A stretch of DNA of 64,000 nucleotides from an uncultured Alphaproteobacteria bacterium (GTDB taxonomy: Bacteria; Pseudomonadota; Alphaproteobacteria; Caulobacterales; Caulobacteraceae). Every line of letters starts with the position of its first letter. The stretch's first letter is position 1. The notes under the pieces were generated by a model, which saw only the letters and a program-made list of their open reading frames with translations, did no database searches and had not been told where the DNA came from. Shown in pieces: positions 1 to 8,545 of this stretch. A program made the position numbers and the translations under genes. The stretch lies in assembly GCA_903860975.1 (NCBI GenBank), contig CAIOSI010000024.1:55698-119697 (forward strand), given 5' to 3'.

Positions 1-270
1 CTTTGGCTTGGCATCGCCTGTCGCAGCCTTATCGCCAATGGAGACCTTGCTGCCGGATTTAACACCTGCGCCTGGGCCCGTCGAAGAGACTGCCGGATCT
101 GCGCTGGTTGCAACCTCGCTACCAAAGAGCGTCGCCAGCATGGATTCAAAGCCCGCCGTCGCGCCACTTGCCTGGGTGCCCTGAATGCCTTGTCCACCGA
201 CCGTCGCACCCATTGGGGCGACGGAGCCGGGGGTTTGCGAAGCAGCGATATTGATCGCGGGAGCGGACAT
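1..270 (-). CDS. fliK: Probable flagellar hook-length control protein FliK, N-terminal 90 codons (runs off window)
   Basis: An open frame runs leftward from ATG at 270 to the window edge without a stop, so it is absent from the ORF track. It begins MSAPAINIAASQTPG and is rich in Gly, Ala, Ser, Thr and Pro, with little predicted structure. This is the usual look of the disordered N-terminus of FliK, the molecular ruler that sets hook length during flagellar export. No conserved FliK C-terminal domain is visible because it lies outside the window. The call therefore rests on composition, on the divergent position next to flgK, and on its own sigma-54 promoter at 343-357. Another hook-operon gene is possible. 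Confidence 0.55.
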   Translation of the reverse strand, partial: MSAPAINIAASQTPGSVAPMGATVGGQGIQGTQASGATAGFESMLATLFGSEVATSADPAVSSTGPGAGVKSGSKVSIGDKAATGDAKPK

Positions 271-342
271 ACGCTTGGAAGGCCTTAGAATGGAGTGATG
301 GTCTGACGCCTGCTGCGTCGGGGATCATTCGGACGAGCTGAC

Positions 343-357
343 GCAACCTTTGCGCCA
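343..357 (-). promoter_or_regulatory. Sigma-54 promoter for the leftward fliK-side operon
   Basis: Read on the minus strand the site is TGGCGCAAAGGTTGC. It matches the -24/-12 consensus TGGCAC-N5-TTGC with one mismatch and exact spacing. It would start transcription near 331, about 60 nt before the fliK-like ATG at 270. Confidence 0.75.
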
Positions 358-363
358 ACTCAT

Positions 364-376
364 CAATCAATTGATT
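364..376 (-). promoter_or_regulatory. IHF binding-site match between the divergent sigma-54 promoters
   Basis: CAATCAATTGATT is a full match to the IHF consensus read in reverse (YAA-N4-TTGATW). It sits in a short AT-rich island between the two sigma-54 promoters. IHF bending between enhancer and sigma-54 promoters is established for Caulobacter flagellar operons; its use here is inferred. Confidence 0.6.
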
Positions 377-426
377 TAATTGAATAAACATTGGTTATGG
401 GGGAGGGGGCCCTTAGCCTCCAGAAG

Positions 427-438
427 CGGAAATTGCCG
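427..438. promoter_or_regulatory. Candidate FlbD/ftr-type enhancer half-palindrome
   Basis: CGGAAATTGCCG is a near-perfect inverted repeat with one unpaired position. It lies between the divergent sigma-54 promoters, where NtrC-family activators such as FlbD bind in Caulobacter. I cannot score it against a binding matrix. Confidence 0.3.
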
Positions 439-518
439 AGTCATTCGGGGCCAGATGGGGCGTTTCCTGCCGCCCACCGACCGGACCGCGATTTGGCTCA
501 GCAGAGCTTTCCTCGAAC

Positions 519-533
519 TGGCACCGGTCTTGC
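519..533 (+). promoter_or_regulatory. Sigma-54 promoter for flgK-flgL
   Basis: TGGCACCGGTCTTGC is a perfect match to TGGCAC-N5-TTGC. Transcription would begin near 545, leaving a leader of about 136 nt before the flgK ATG at 681. The leader holds two palindromes. Class III/IV flagellar genes in Caulobacterales depend on sigma-54 and FlbD. Confidence 0.85.
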
Positions 534-624
534 GCTCAGTTTGGTGAACTCACCGGGCCCAGAGAGGGACCATGTTGAAAACAAACAGAAGTTTCGGGCG
601 CCATGGCGGCGCGTTGAGCCTGAC

Positions 625-643
625 CCCGGCAGAATTCGCCGGG
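625..643. promoter_or_regulatory. Palindrome in the flgK leader, candidate downstream ftr element
   Basis: CCCGGC-N7-GCCGGG is a 19-nt inverted repeat lying 80-100 nt downstream of the predicted transcription start. A second palindrome, CGCCATGGCG, sits at 599-608. In Caulobacter flaN the activator elements ftr2 and ftr3 lie downstream of the start site, which these would parallel. An RNA hairpin is the alternative reading. Confidence 0.4.
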
Positions 644-680
644 CCATGCGTCAGCCTTTGCCGGGCGGAGGCCAAAGGGC

Positions 681-2789
681 ATGTCTCTTAATATCGCCAT
701 GATGACAGCCACGTCCGGGCTGCAGGCCGCCCAGGCGGCGCTCACGGCGGTGTCCGACAACATCGCCAACGTCAATACGCCAGGATACGTGCGTAAGTCT
801 GTCGTCCAGCAACAGCGGGTCGTCCAAGGCGCCGGGGCCGGCGTAGATGTCACCGGCGTCCAGCGGGTCACCGATCAATATCTGCAAACGGCAAGTATGA
901 ACGCGGGCTCCGACGCCAGCCGCTTCAGCGCCTATGCCGTCCAACTCAATAATGCTCAGGGCCTTTTCGGGGACCCATCGGGTAGCAATTACTTCTTTAA
1001 CCTGCCGAACAACATTTTCGCCGACTTCGCCAGCGCCGCGAACGATCCTTCGTCGACACTCCAGCGTAGCCAGGCGGTGAATTCGGTAAGCAGTTTCCTG
1101 AGTGCAGCCGACCAGATCAACGCTCAGCTGTCGACGCTGACCCGCACCGTCGACAGCAAGTTGAGCGACGATGTCACTCAGGCGAATGGCCTGCTCTCGC
1201 AGATCGATAAGTTGAACTCCGACATCCAACGCGCCCAGATCACCGGAGGCGACGCCACCGGTTCGCAAAACATCCAGGGTCAGCTGGTCAACCAGCTCTC
1301 AACGCTGATGAATGTGCGCGTGAGCGAAAAGGCGCAGGGCGGGATCGAAGTCCGCTCGACCGAAGGAGTCTTATTGGCCGGTAATGGTGCGTCGACGCTG
1401 ACTTACAACTCCACCGGCGCCACGCCAGGCTACATAACGGCCACGACCCCAGGGGGCGTGCCGACACCCCAGACAATTACCATGTCGAGCGGCGAGATGC
1501 GGGGTCTCTTGGACCTGCGCAACACCAAGTTGCCAGGGATCTCTGATCAATTGGGCGAGTTTGTCTCGCGCACGGCTCAGGATCTGAACGCAGCCAGCAA
1601 CGCCTCGAGCGCTTCACCTCCGCCGACGACCCTTTCGGGCCGAAACACAGGCCTAGACCTGCCGACTGCGGTCAGCAACTTCAGCGGTCAATCGACGGTG
1701 GCGATCACCAATGCGTCGGGCGTCGTTCAGCGGACGGTGGCGATCGATTTCACCGGCGGCACAATGAGCGTCAATGCGGGTCCAGCCACCGCGTTCACTA
1801 CGGCCACGTTCCTGAGCCAGCTGAACACCAGCCTCGGTGCCGCGGGCTCGGCAGCGTTTACCAATGGCGCCTTGTCGATTTCCGCCACCGGCGCCAACGG
1901 CGTCGCGATCGACAAAGGCACGGCTCAAAAGGCTGGCCAAGGGTTCTCACAGTTCTTCGGCCTGAACGACCTTGTCACCTCGACAGGCGTCTCGACCTAC
2001 GACACCGGTCTCACGGGCACGGACGCCAATGGCTTTGCGCCCGGATCTCAGATGACGCTGCGGCTCTCGACGCCCGGCGGCAATCCGATCCGTGATGTGA
2101 CGATTACTGTGCCGCCGGCCGGCACTCCGACCATGAGCGATCTGGTCAACACGCTGAACAACAATGTCAACGGGGTCGGCCTCTATGGCGCCTTCACCCT
2201 GGACGCCCAGGGCGGCCTAGCCTTTAGCGGCAACGCACCGCAGAACGCCCAGGTCTCCGTCGTTGCCGACAATACCCAGCGTGGCGTTGGCGGCCCGTCA
2301 ATCAGCCAGCTTTTTGGGATCGGCGTCCAGGCGCGCTCGACGCGGGCCGGTGCCTACCAAGTCAATCCGACCCTCGCCGCCAATCCGACCCTTTTGCCCT
2401 TGGGCACCCTCAACCTCGGCGTTGCAGCCGGTCAGCCCGCGATCACACCAGGTGACGGGTCTGGTGCGCTCACGCTTTCCCAGGCGGGCCAAGCCACCAC
2501 GCTGTTCAAGACCGCCGGCGATCTTGGCAGCGTTAGCATGACCCTGAATGACTATGCCGCCCAGCTCGGCGGCTTGATTGGCCGCGATGCCCAGACCGCC
2601 CAGAGTCAGTCCACCAGCGCCACCGCCGTCCAGACTGCGGCCGATGCACAGCGTCAGTCGGTTGAAGGCGTCAACATTGACGAAGAACTGATCCATCTGA
2701 CGACTTACCAGCAGGCCTATACTGCCAACGCCCGAATGATCCAGGCCACGAAGGACCTCTTTACGGTCCTGGACAGCCTAATCCCCTGA
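681..2789 (+). CDS. flgK: Flagellar hook-associated protein 1 (FlgK)
   Basis: FlgK forms the first junction ring between hook and flagellin filament. It is exported through the flagellar type III system and assembled at the hook tip. The 702-aa product has the conserved N-terminal rod/hook signature (MSLNIAMMTATSGLQAAQ, then SDNIANVNTPGY near residue 35). The C-terminal helix is also conserved (EELIHLTTYQQAYTANARMI, about 660-690); these two ends pack together in axial proteins. The Ser/Thr/Gly-rich centre is the variable surface domain. A purine-rich ribosome site (GGAGG) lies about 10 nt before the ATG. flgL follows after 42 nt, so the two are cotranscribed from the sigma-54 promoter at 519-533. 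Confidence is high from both termini. Confidence 0.95.
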   Translation: MSLNIAMMTATSGLQAAQAALTAVSDNIANVNTPGYVRKSVVQQQRVVQGAGAGVDVTGVQRVTDQYLQTASMNAGSDASRFSAYAVQLNNAQGLFGDPSGSNYFFNLPNNIFADFASAANDPSSTLQRSQAVNSVSSFLSAADQINAQLSTLTRTVDSKLSDDVTQANGLLSQIDKLNSDIQRAQITGGDATGSQNIQGQLVNQLSTLMNVRVSEKAQGGIEVRSTEGVLLAGNGASTLTYNSTGATPGYITATTPGGVPTPQTITMSSGEMRGLLDLRNTKLPGISDQLGEFVSRTAQDLNAASNASSASPPPTTLSGRNTGLDLPTAVSNFSGQSTVAITNASGVVQRTVAIDFTGGTMSVNAGPATAFTTATFLSQLNTSLGAAGSAAFTNGALSISATGANGVAIDKGTAQKAGQGFSQFFGLNDLVTSTGVSTYDTGLTGTDANGFAPGSQMTLRLSTPGGNPIRDVTITVPPAGTPTMSDLVNTLNNNVNGVGLYGAFTLDAQGGLAFSGNAPQNAQVSVVADNTQRGVGGPSISQLFGIGVQARSTRAGAYQVNPTLAANPTLLPLGTLNLGVAAGQPAITPGDGSGALTLSQAGQATTLFKTAGDLGSVSMTLNDYAAQLGGLIGRDAQTAQSQSTSATAVQTAADAQRQSVEGVNIDEELIHLTTYQQAYTANARMIQATKDLFTVLDSLIP

Positions 2790-2831
2790 CCAGACCCTTT
2801 AGCTGGCCAGTCTTTTAAGAGGACCTGATCG

Positions 2832-3767
2832 ATGGTCGATCGTATCTCCACAGCCGGCGGCTATTCGGCGATCCTCGCCAACCTGATGGCCGCCGAAAAC
2901 CGTCAGACAGACGCCGAAAACCGCGTCTCGACCCAGAAAAATGGCGTAGACCTGAAGGCCTATGCCAATCAGGTCGAGACCCTGACCGCCATGCAGGCTG
3001 TCGACGCGCGGATCACCAACTATCAGACCCAGAACGGTCAGATCGCCGCCAAATTGACGATTCAGGATCAAGGTCTCAGTGCGATCGCCGGATCTGCGAC
3101 GGGCGTTCGCCAAGCCATTGCTGATGCCCTAGCCAGCGGCAACGCAGACGCGCTCATGCAGAGCGTGCAGGGTCAGTTCCAGACGGCTGTGAGTGGGCTC
3201 AACACGCAATATGACGGAAAGTATGTCTTCGCCGGCGGCCAGATCAACACGCCGCCGTTTAGCGCAAACCAGCTCAGCACGCTGACCTCAGGCCCTGCGA
3301 TCGCCAGCTTCTTCCAAAATGACAATCTTCAAGTCCAGGCCAAGCTGGACGACAACACCACAGTCGCCACCGGCCAGCTGGCGAGCAATCTCGCCACACC
3401 TATGATGACCGAGTTCCAGGCGCTGCAAGCCTTCGATCAGGGGGCCGGCGGCCCGCTCAGTGGCCCGCTCACCGCAGCTCAGACAGCTTTCCTGACCACG
3501 CAGATGCAGACTTGGGCCGGCATCGCCACGAACTTGACGACGCAAACAGCCCAGAACGGCATGGTTCAGAAGCAAGTGGATGATGTGGCTTCCGGCCTGA
3601 CCACGCAGCATAATTCTCTGGCGAGTATGATGGGCAACATCACAGACGCCGACATGGCAAAGGCCGCGACAGACCTTGCCAGCGCCCAATTGGCTGTTCA
3701 GGCGACGGCAAAGGTCCTGGCGGGGCTTCAGAGTGACTCGCTGCTCACCATCTTGCCCGTGGCCTAG
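2832..3767 (+). CDS. flgL: Flagellar hook-associated protein 3 (FlgL)
   Basis: FlgL is the second hook-filament junction protein, related to flagellin at both ends. The 311-aa product starts MVDRISTAGGYSAILANLM and has a flagellin-like N-terminal coiled-coil helix. A GLNTQYDGKYVFAGG stretch near residue 130 is the classic FlgL/flagellin 'GKYLFSG' motif. The C-terminus is helical (DMAKAATDLASAQLAVQATA). It lies 42 nt after flgK with an AAGAGG ribosome site, and forms a two-gene operon with it. The flagellin genes themselves are not in the window. Confidence 0.92.
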   Translation: MVDRISTAGGYSAILANLMAAENRQTDAENRVSTQKNGVDLKAYANQVETLTAMQAVDARITNYQTQNGQIAAKLTIQDQGLSAIAGSATGVRQAIADALASGNADALMQSVQGQFQTAVSGLNTQYDGKYVFAGGQINTPPFSANQLSTLTSGPAIASFFQNDNLQVQAKLDDNTTVATGQLASNLATPMMTEFQALQAFDQGAGGPLSGPLTAAQTAFLTTQMQTWAGIATNLTTQTAQNGMVQKQVDDVASGLTTQHNSLASMMGNITDADMAKAATDLASAQLAVQATAKVLAGLQSDSLLTILPVA

Positions 3768-3931
3768 CGTCTTTGGGTGAAATCTACGGTTCCATAAGAG
3801 GCCGGTGGCGTTGGTGAGCGGCTTTCGCGGGTTCAGTTTGGCTCTAAATGATCCGACACCGGGTTGATCTGCGCTTTCACGAAGGGACCCACCCCTCGCA
3901 AAATAAGGGTCGAGCGGTTAGACATGCGCCT

Positions 3932-5122
3932 ATGGACGCGCCTGTTCTTACTCCGGCTAACCTGAGCGACGGCCTTATTGAAGCCGTGCGTGAGAGCATG
4001 CGCCTGCCCGTCGGCGCGCGGATCGTGGCCGCCATGTCGGGCGGCGTGGACTCCACCGTGACCGCGGCCCTCCTGGCCAAGGCCGGCTACGACGTGGTCG
4101 GCGTGACGCTGCAGCTCTACGACCACGGTGCGGCGATTCAGAAGAAAGGCGCCTGCTGCGCCGGTCAGGACATTCACGACGCGCGCACCGCAGCCGAAGG
4201 GCTCGCCATCCCGCACTACGTCCTCGACTATGAAAGTCGCTTCAAGGCGCAAGTCATCGAAGATTTCGCTGACGCCTACCTGCGTGGCGAGACACCGATC
4301 CCTTGCATTCGCTGCAATCAGACCGTGAAATTTCGCGACCTGTTGGACGTCGCCCGCGATCTGGGCGCTGAAGCCATGGCCACTGGCCACTATGTCCGCC
4401 GCCACGTCGGTGAGGCCGGGCCGGAGCTACACCGCGCCACCGACGCCAACCGCGACCAGTCCTATTTTCTGTTCGCGACCACGGCCGACCAGCTCGACTA
4501 CCTGCGCTTCCCGCTTGGGGGATTTCCTAAACCGGTCGTCCGCGCCGCGGCTGCGCAACTGGGTCTAGCTGTGGCAGACAAGCCGGATAGCCAGGACATT
4601 TGCTTCGTCCCTGAGGGGCGCTACACCACAGTCATCGACCGTCTGCGCCCGCATGGTGCAGAGCCGGGCGATATTGTTCATATCGACGGCCGCGTCCTTG
4701 GCCGCCACGAGGGTGTCACCCGCTACACGATCGGCCAAAGGCGTGGACTCAACGTTGCGGTGGGCGATCCTCTGTTTGTGGTCCGCATCGATGCGGACGC
4801 GCGGCAAGTTCTTGTCGGGCCCCGAGAAGCGCTGCTCACCCGTGCGCTTGTTCTGGGCGAGACGAACTGGATCGGGGATGGCGTCTCAATCCTTGCTGCC
4901 TGCGAGGCGGCGCGTCCGGTCCTTGCTCGTGTCCGCTCTACCCGCGAGCCGGTCGCAGGCCGTATGACGCTCTTCGATGGCCAGCCGGGCGTCACCTTCG
5001 ATCTTCCGGAAGAAGGCGTCGCTCCGGGCCAAGCGTGCGCTCTCTATGCGCCGGAAGCCAAAACGCGAGTGCTGGGAGGCGGATTCATCGCGCGCGCGCT
5101 GAGAGCTAGCCTCCAACCCTGA
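3932..5122 (+). CDS. mnmA: tRNA-specific 2-thiouridylase MnmA
   Basis: MnmA thiolates uridine 34 of tRNA Lys, Glu and Gln, using ATP and a persulfide relay. The PP-loop SGGVDST is at residues 36-42. The two catalytic cysteines are visible in PCIRCNQ (about 125) and SQDICFV (about 224), and the TGHYVR tRNA-binding motif lies between them. The ORF track begins at 3848, but that 28-residue extension is basic and unlike the family. ATG 3932 gives the usual length (396 aa) and begins close to the PP-loop. The C-terminal beta-barrel (YTIGQRRGL onward) is complete. Confidence 0.95.
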   Translation: MDAPVLTPANLSDGLIEAVRESMRLPVGARIVAAMSGGVDSTVTAALLAKAGYDVVGVTLQLYDHGAAIQKKGACCAGQDIHDARTAAEGLAIPHYVLDYESRFKAQVIEDFADAYLRGETPIPCIRCNQTVKFRDLLDVARDLGAEAMATGHYVRRHVGEAGPELHRATDANRDQSYFLFATTADQLDYLRFPLGGFPKPVVRAAAAQLGLAVADKPDSQDICFVPEGRYTTVIDRLRPHGAEPGDIVHIDGRVLGRHEGVTRYTIGQRRGLNVAVGDPLFVVRIDADARQVLVGPREALLTRALVLGETNWIGDGVSILAACEAARPVLARVRSTREPVAGRMTLFDGQPGVTFDLPEEGVAPGQACALYAPEAKTRVLGGGFIARALRASLQP

Positions 5123-5141
5123 TCTTCGCCCTCGGCTGCGT

Positions 5142-5160
5142 GATGGGATGGGATGGGATG
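5142..5160 (+). repeat. Short tandem repeat (GATGG)x3.8 next to the thiolase start
   Basis: GATGGGATGGGATGGGATG is a pentanucleotide tandem repeat immediately upstream of the thiolase. The ORF-track start at 5148 lies inside it. It is short and may be chance, but a change in copy number would alter the frame of the longer N-terminus. Confidence 0.6.
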
Positions 5161-5192
5161 ACGATGTCGGGCGAGCGTCCTATATGCGTGGC

Positions 5193-6383
5193 ATGACCCA
5201 GACCTCTGACCCCGTCGTCATCGCAAGTTACGCCCGCACGCCGATAGGCGGCTTCCAGGGGGTGTTCGCCCCCGTAAAGGCCACCGAGCTCGGCGCCTGC
5301 GCCGTTCGTGCTGCCGTCGAGCGCTCGGGTGCGCCTGCCGATGCCGTCGAGCAGATCATCATGGGCTGCGTCCTGCCCGCCGGGCTTGGTCAGGCGCCTG
5401 CGCGTCAGGCGGCCATCGGCGCAGGGCTTCCGAAGTCGGTACAGGCCACGACGGTCAACAAGATGTGCGGCTCGGGTATGCAAGCCGCGATCCTGGCGCA
5501 CGATGCGCTGGCCGCCGGGACCGCTGACATCATCATCGCAGGTGGCATGGAAAGCATGTCCAACGCGCCGTATCTTCTTACCAAGCATCGCGCCGGAGCT
5601 CGCATCGGCCACGATACGTCCTACGACAGCATGTACCTTGACGGCCTTGAGGATGCCTATGAGCCAGGGCGTCTTATGGGGTCGTTTGCAGAGGAGACCG
5701 CCAAACAGTACCAGTTCACCCGCGAGGCCATGGACGAGTTTGCCATTCGCTCCTTGAGCAATGCCAAGGCGGCCACAGGAAATGGGGCCTTCACCCGCGA
5801 GATCGTGGCCATCGACGTGGTCACTCGCAAGGGCACGGTGCTGATTGCCGATGACGAACAGCCCGCAAAGGCTGATCCCGCTAAGATCGCAACGTTGAAG
5901 CCGGCTTTTTCCAAAGACGGCGCGATCACGGCTGCGAACGCCAGCTCGATCAGCGACGGCGCAGCGGCCCTTGTCATGACCCGCGAGAGCGTTGCACGGA
6001 ACCTTGGGATGACCATTGTCGCCCGTGTCGCAGCCCACGCTGCCCATGCCCACGAGCCTGGCCTGTTCACGACAGCGCCTGTGCCCGCCATCCAAAAGTG
6101 CCTGAAGCGTGCCGGTTGGAGCGTGGCTGATGTCGATCTTTTTGAAGTCAACGAGGCCTTTGCCGTGGTCGCCATGATCGCCGAGCGAGACCTCGGCCTC
6201 GACCGCGACAAACTGAATGTCAACGGCGGCGCATGTGCGCTTGGCCACCCCATCGGAGCGTCCGGTGCCAGGATCCTCGCCACCCTGCTGTCGGCGCTGG
6301 AAGCCCGAGGGGGTAAGCGCGGTGTCGCCAGCCTCTGCATCGGCGGCGGCGAGGCCACGGCGATGGCGGTGGAGTTGGTCTAG
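5193..6383 (+). CDS. Acetyl-CoA C-acetyltransferase (thiolase family)
   Basis: Type II thiolases condense two acetyl-CoA, or cleave 3-ketoacyl-CoA, in the cytoplasm. The nucleophilic cysteine is in NKMCGSGM (residue about 92). GGMESMSNAPYLL is the loop typical of biosynthetic thiolases. The C-terminal acid/base pair lies in GGACALGHPIGASGAR and CIGGGEATA. Length (396 aa) fits AtoB/PhaA-type enzymes. Starts at 5184 and 5193 are both possible; 5193 gives MTQTSDPVVIASYART, which aligns best with the family, though neither has a strong ribosome site. No phaB or beta-oxidation partner is adjacent, so the substrate is not fixed. Confidence 0.88.
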   Translation: MTQTSDPVVIASYARTPIGGFQGVFAPVKATELGACAVRAAVERSGAPADAVEQIIMGCVLPAGLGQAPARQAAIGAGLPKSVQATTVNKMCGSGMQAAILAHDALAAGTADIIIAGGMESMSNAPYLLTKHRAGARIGHDTSYDSMYLDGLEDAYEPGRLMGSFAEETAKQYQFTREAMDEFAIRSLSNAKAATGNGAFTREIVAIDVVTRKGTVLIADDEQPAKADPAKIATLKPAFSKDGAITAANASSISDGAAALVMTRESVARNLGMTIVARVAAHAAHAHEPGLFTTAPVPAIQKCLKRAGWSVADVDLFEVNEAFAVVAMIAERDLGLDRDKLNVNGGACALGHPIGASGARILATLLSALEARGGKRGVASLCIGGGEATAMAVELV

Positions 6384-6449
6384 CCCAAAAGATTCTGCGC
6401 GTTCCCGCCGGAACGGTTCCGCACGGAATTTTGGCGCAGGCTCGAAAAC

Positions 6450-7124
6450 CTACCTCCCGTCCTGGGGCTTCATGGACTTGGCCATCTCCATGGCCTGAGC
6501 CCGCATCTTGGCAATGTCATTTGAGGTGACGTGGCCGCCCGCGCCCAAGCCCGCAGGCATTCCACTGCCCGACATGCCACCCATGGCGTTTATCCTCATT
6601 CCACCCGGGAGGTCCATGTCGCCGGCCTTCATATCGGCTGGACAAGGGCCGTTCCAGGTCGCCTCGATGGTGACCTTATGGGTCCCATTGGCCTGAGATA
6701 TTGGCGAGCCACTTGTTACGGAATTCACTTCAACTTTGTAGTGCGAGCCAAAATCTCCCGTCGCTGAGCCGTCAGACGTCACCGTCCCGCTTTCGCCCAT
6801 GTTGCAGACCGAGTGAAAATCCCACCCTCCGCCCAGATGGGGGGTGACCTTCTCCTCGTTACAATTTGACGGGCTGCCATGCTGGCTGGAGCCCCACCAC
6901 TTCATCTTGGCATCGGCCGCGGCATCTAGGCACATCTTGATCGTCTGGTTCATTTGGCCGGTGGCGATGGTCTGGGTCCAAAGCCCCGCCTTGCGCGATG
7001 GGGGCGCGGCTGGCGCTGTTGCCGCAGCCGTCGCGGTCTGACCGGTTGCAGCCGTCTGCGTCGTCTTCGCGCACGCCGTTAGCGCCAGTAGAACGACCGC
7101 CGAAATCCCGATTGCGTGTTTCAT
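6450..7124 (-). CDS. DUF3617-family lipoprotein
   Basis: This is a secreted or membrane-anchored protein of the DUF3617 family, function unknown. ATG at 7124 is preceded by GGGAGG at good spacing; the ORF-track start at 7190 is too long. The N-terminus is a lipoprotein signal (MKHAIGISAVVLLALTAC). The family core begins at KAGLWTQTIATGQM with the usual motif of 'R.G.W' followed by a Met-rich ligand-like stretch. Cysteines at CLDAAADAK, SNCNEEK and GPCPADM are typical. The tail is rich in Gly and Met (INAMGGMSGSGMP). It is convergent with the thiolase gene. Confidence 0.75.
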   Translation of the reverse strand: MKHAIGISAVVLLALTACAKTTQTAATGQTATAAATAPAAPPSRKAGLWTQTIATGQMNQTIKMCLDAAADAKMKWWGSSQHGSPSNCNEEKVTPHLGGGWDFHSVCNMGESGTVTSDGSATGDFGSHYKVEVNSVTSGSPISQANGTHKVTIEATWNGPCPADMKAGDMDLPGGMRINAMGGMSGSGMPAGLGAGGHVTSNDIAKMRAQAMEMAKSMKPQDGR

Positions 7125-7193
7125 CTTGAACCTCCCTGCCGAATGCTCAGTTTGGGACAGGCTAGCTCTGAACCCGCGCCAGGAGAACATGAT

Positions 7194-7460
7194 ATGACAG
7201 CGTTACGTGACACCGGTTCGCGCTACGAGATGGACGAACAGGGGCTGACCTCTTGGGCCGACTACCGCCGCCTCGGCGACCGTCTGTTCATCGACCACGT
7301 CGAGGCTCCCACACCCTTGCGTGGAACCGGCGCCGCAGGTCGCCTCATGGCCGCTCTTAGCGCCGAGGCCAGGGCAAAGTCCCTTCGGATTACCCCGATC
7401 TGCGGTTACGCCGCCGCCTGGCTGAAGCGGAGCAAGGATTTTGGAAGTCTGGTGGGCTAG
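7194..7460 (+). CDS. Small GNAT-fold N-acetyltransferase (NATD1/YjdJ-like)
   Basis: The 88-aa protein belongs to the short GNAT families (COG2388). It reads MDEQGLTSWADYRRLGDRLF, then the acetyl-CoA loop (LRGTGAAGRLMAALSAEAR), then the typical ending PICGYAAAWLKRS. The ORF-track start at 7116 is too long; ATG 7194 follows AGGAGAA. The substrate is unknown. It is divergent from the DUF3617 gene. Confidence 0.8.
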   Translation: MTALRDTGSRYEMDEQGLTSWADYRRLGDRLFIDHVEAPTPLRGTGAAGRLMAALSAEARAKSLRITPICGYAAAWLKRSKDFGSLVG

Positions 7461-7615
7461 GGGATGAAATCGAACACTTGATGCCACTTGCCAACGGACC
7501 GGCAGAGCCGTGGATTGCGATCGAGGCATTCCTAGGAGCGGACATTCTCAACCGGTGAGATGGGGGAGGCTTCTCTCGCCATCTGGACGTCGGACAGCTA
7601 GCATCAACTGAAGGA

Positions 7616-8325
7616 TTGCCGGTTAGTGGGCGGCGTCACTTGACCACCACGATAACCGCCTTTGAACGATCCCCGGACGGCGGCTGGGGTTTGGCCCATG
7701 ATATGCGCGTCCGCTGGGCGCTGGAGGAGGTGAGCCAACCCTACGAAATTCTCCTCGTTTCGTTCGCCGATATAAAAGAACCTGCCCATCCGGCGCTCAA
7801 TCCGTTCGGACAGATTCGGATCGATGGGGATCGTGATCTTGCCCTGTTTGGGGCGGAGCGAGCTTGCTCCATATCGCGCAATGCTATCCCGGCCCATTTC
7901 CAGCTGAAGCGAACGTCCGAGCACGCGCGACCCAATGGATGTTCGGTGCGCTTAACACGGTGGAGCCGCCGAGCCTTGAGCTGACGATCGTCAGGCTCTT
8001 AGAGGGCGACATGCCCTGGGCCGTTGGGCGCACGCCTTTCAGTGCGGATCGACACCGTGGCCCGCTAGGCCAGCTAGCCCATCATATCGGCAACGCTGGC
8101 TGGCTCCACGGCGCCTTCAATACGGGCGATGTGATGCTGGTTTCGGTGCTTCTGAGGTTCAGAGCCTGGCGCATGTTGGACGATTATGCGCACCCCTCCA
8201 CTTATTTCCACCGAGGCCAAGCGCGCCCCGCCTACAGGCGTGCTTTCGCCGCTCAATTGGCGGCCTTCAGTCCCTTGCGGGCCGCCTTCACCTCGTTGCC
8301 GCGGTGGATGGCCTCCACCACTTGA
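7616..8325 (+). pseudogene. Glutathione S-transferase-like gene, frameshifted
   Basis: Two overlapping frames together give one GST. The first (from about 7616) holds the thioredoxin-like N-domain (MRVRWALEEVSQPYEILLV, then HPALNPFGQI). The second (7864-8325) holds the helical C-domain (RARATQWMFGALNTVEPP, DVMLVSVLLRFR, ARPAYRRAFAAQLAAF). The frame changes near 7855-7865, where the family has a conserved LFESGAIVLHIAE stretch; here only LFGAE and LLHIAQ survive in different frames. The last residues after AAQLAAF read into an unrelated inverted remnant, so the 3' end is also altered. A sequencing indel is possible, but the damaged tail argues for real decay. Confidence 0.75.
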
Positions 8326-8400
8326 TCGGCCCCAGCGCGATCAGCATCTTGATCATGATGGGCCCGATCTCCTTCAGGAACTCCAGCCAGCCATGCCGGG
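8253..8400 (-). pseudogene. Remnant of a short membrane-anchored hypothetical gene
   Basis: On the minus strand one frame reads RHGWLEFLKEIGPIMIKMLIALG, and a shifted frame continues ADQVVEAIHRGNEVKAARKGLKAAN before a stop at 8253. Joined together these resemble the N-terminus of a hypothetical protein that I recall as common in Caulobacterales (FLKEI..I..GVLIALGAEQVVEAIH). Both a frameshift and a truncation are needed, so this is a relic. It abuts the broken GST 3' end. Confidence 0.5.
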
Positions 8401-8545
8401 GTTTGGGTTTGTGGATTTGATGTGGCGGGCAGCTGAATTGGCGCGCGCTTATGCCTACCGGGCTATTGACCACACTCCTTAAGCGAACGTGAACACGCAG
8501 GTTGCAGACTTCGCGGAAGGTTTTCGGAAACGGGAGGCCGTTTGA

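Noticed and set aside
391-702. 103-aa ORF overlapping the sigma-54 control region and flgK start
   Set aside because: It spans the promoter, IHF-flanking DNA and leader palindromes, has a low-complexity basic translation and no family resemblance.
5106-6248. 380-aa ORF antisense to the thiolase
   Set aside because: It is the mirror frame of a clear thiolase; long antisense ORFs are common in GC-rich codon-biased genes.
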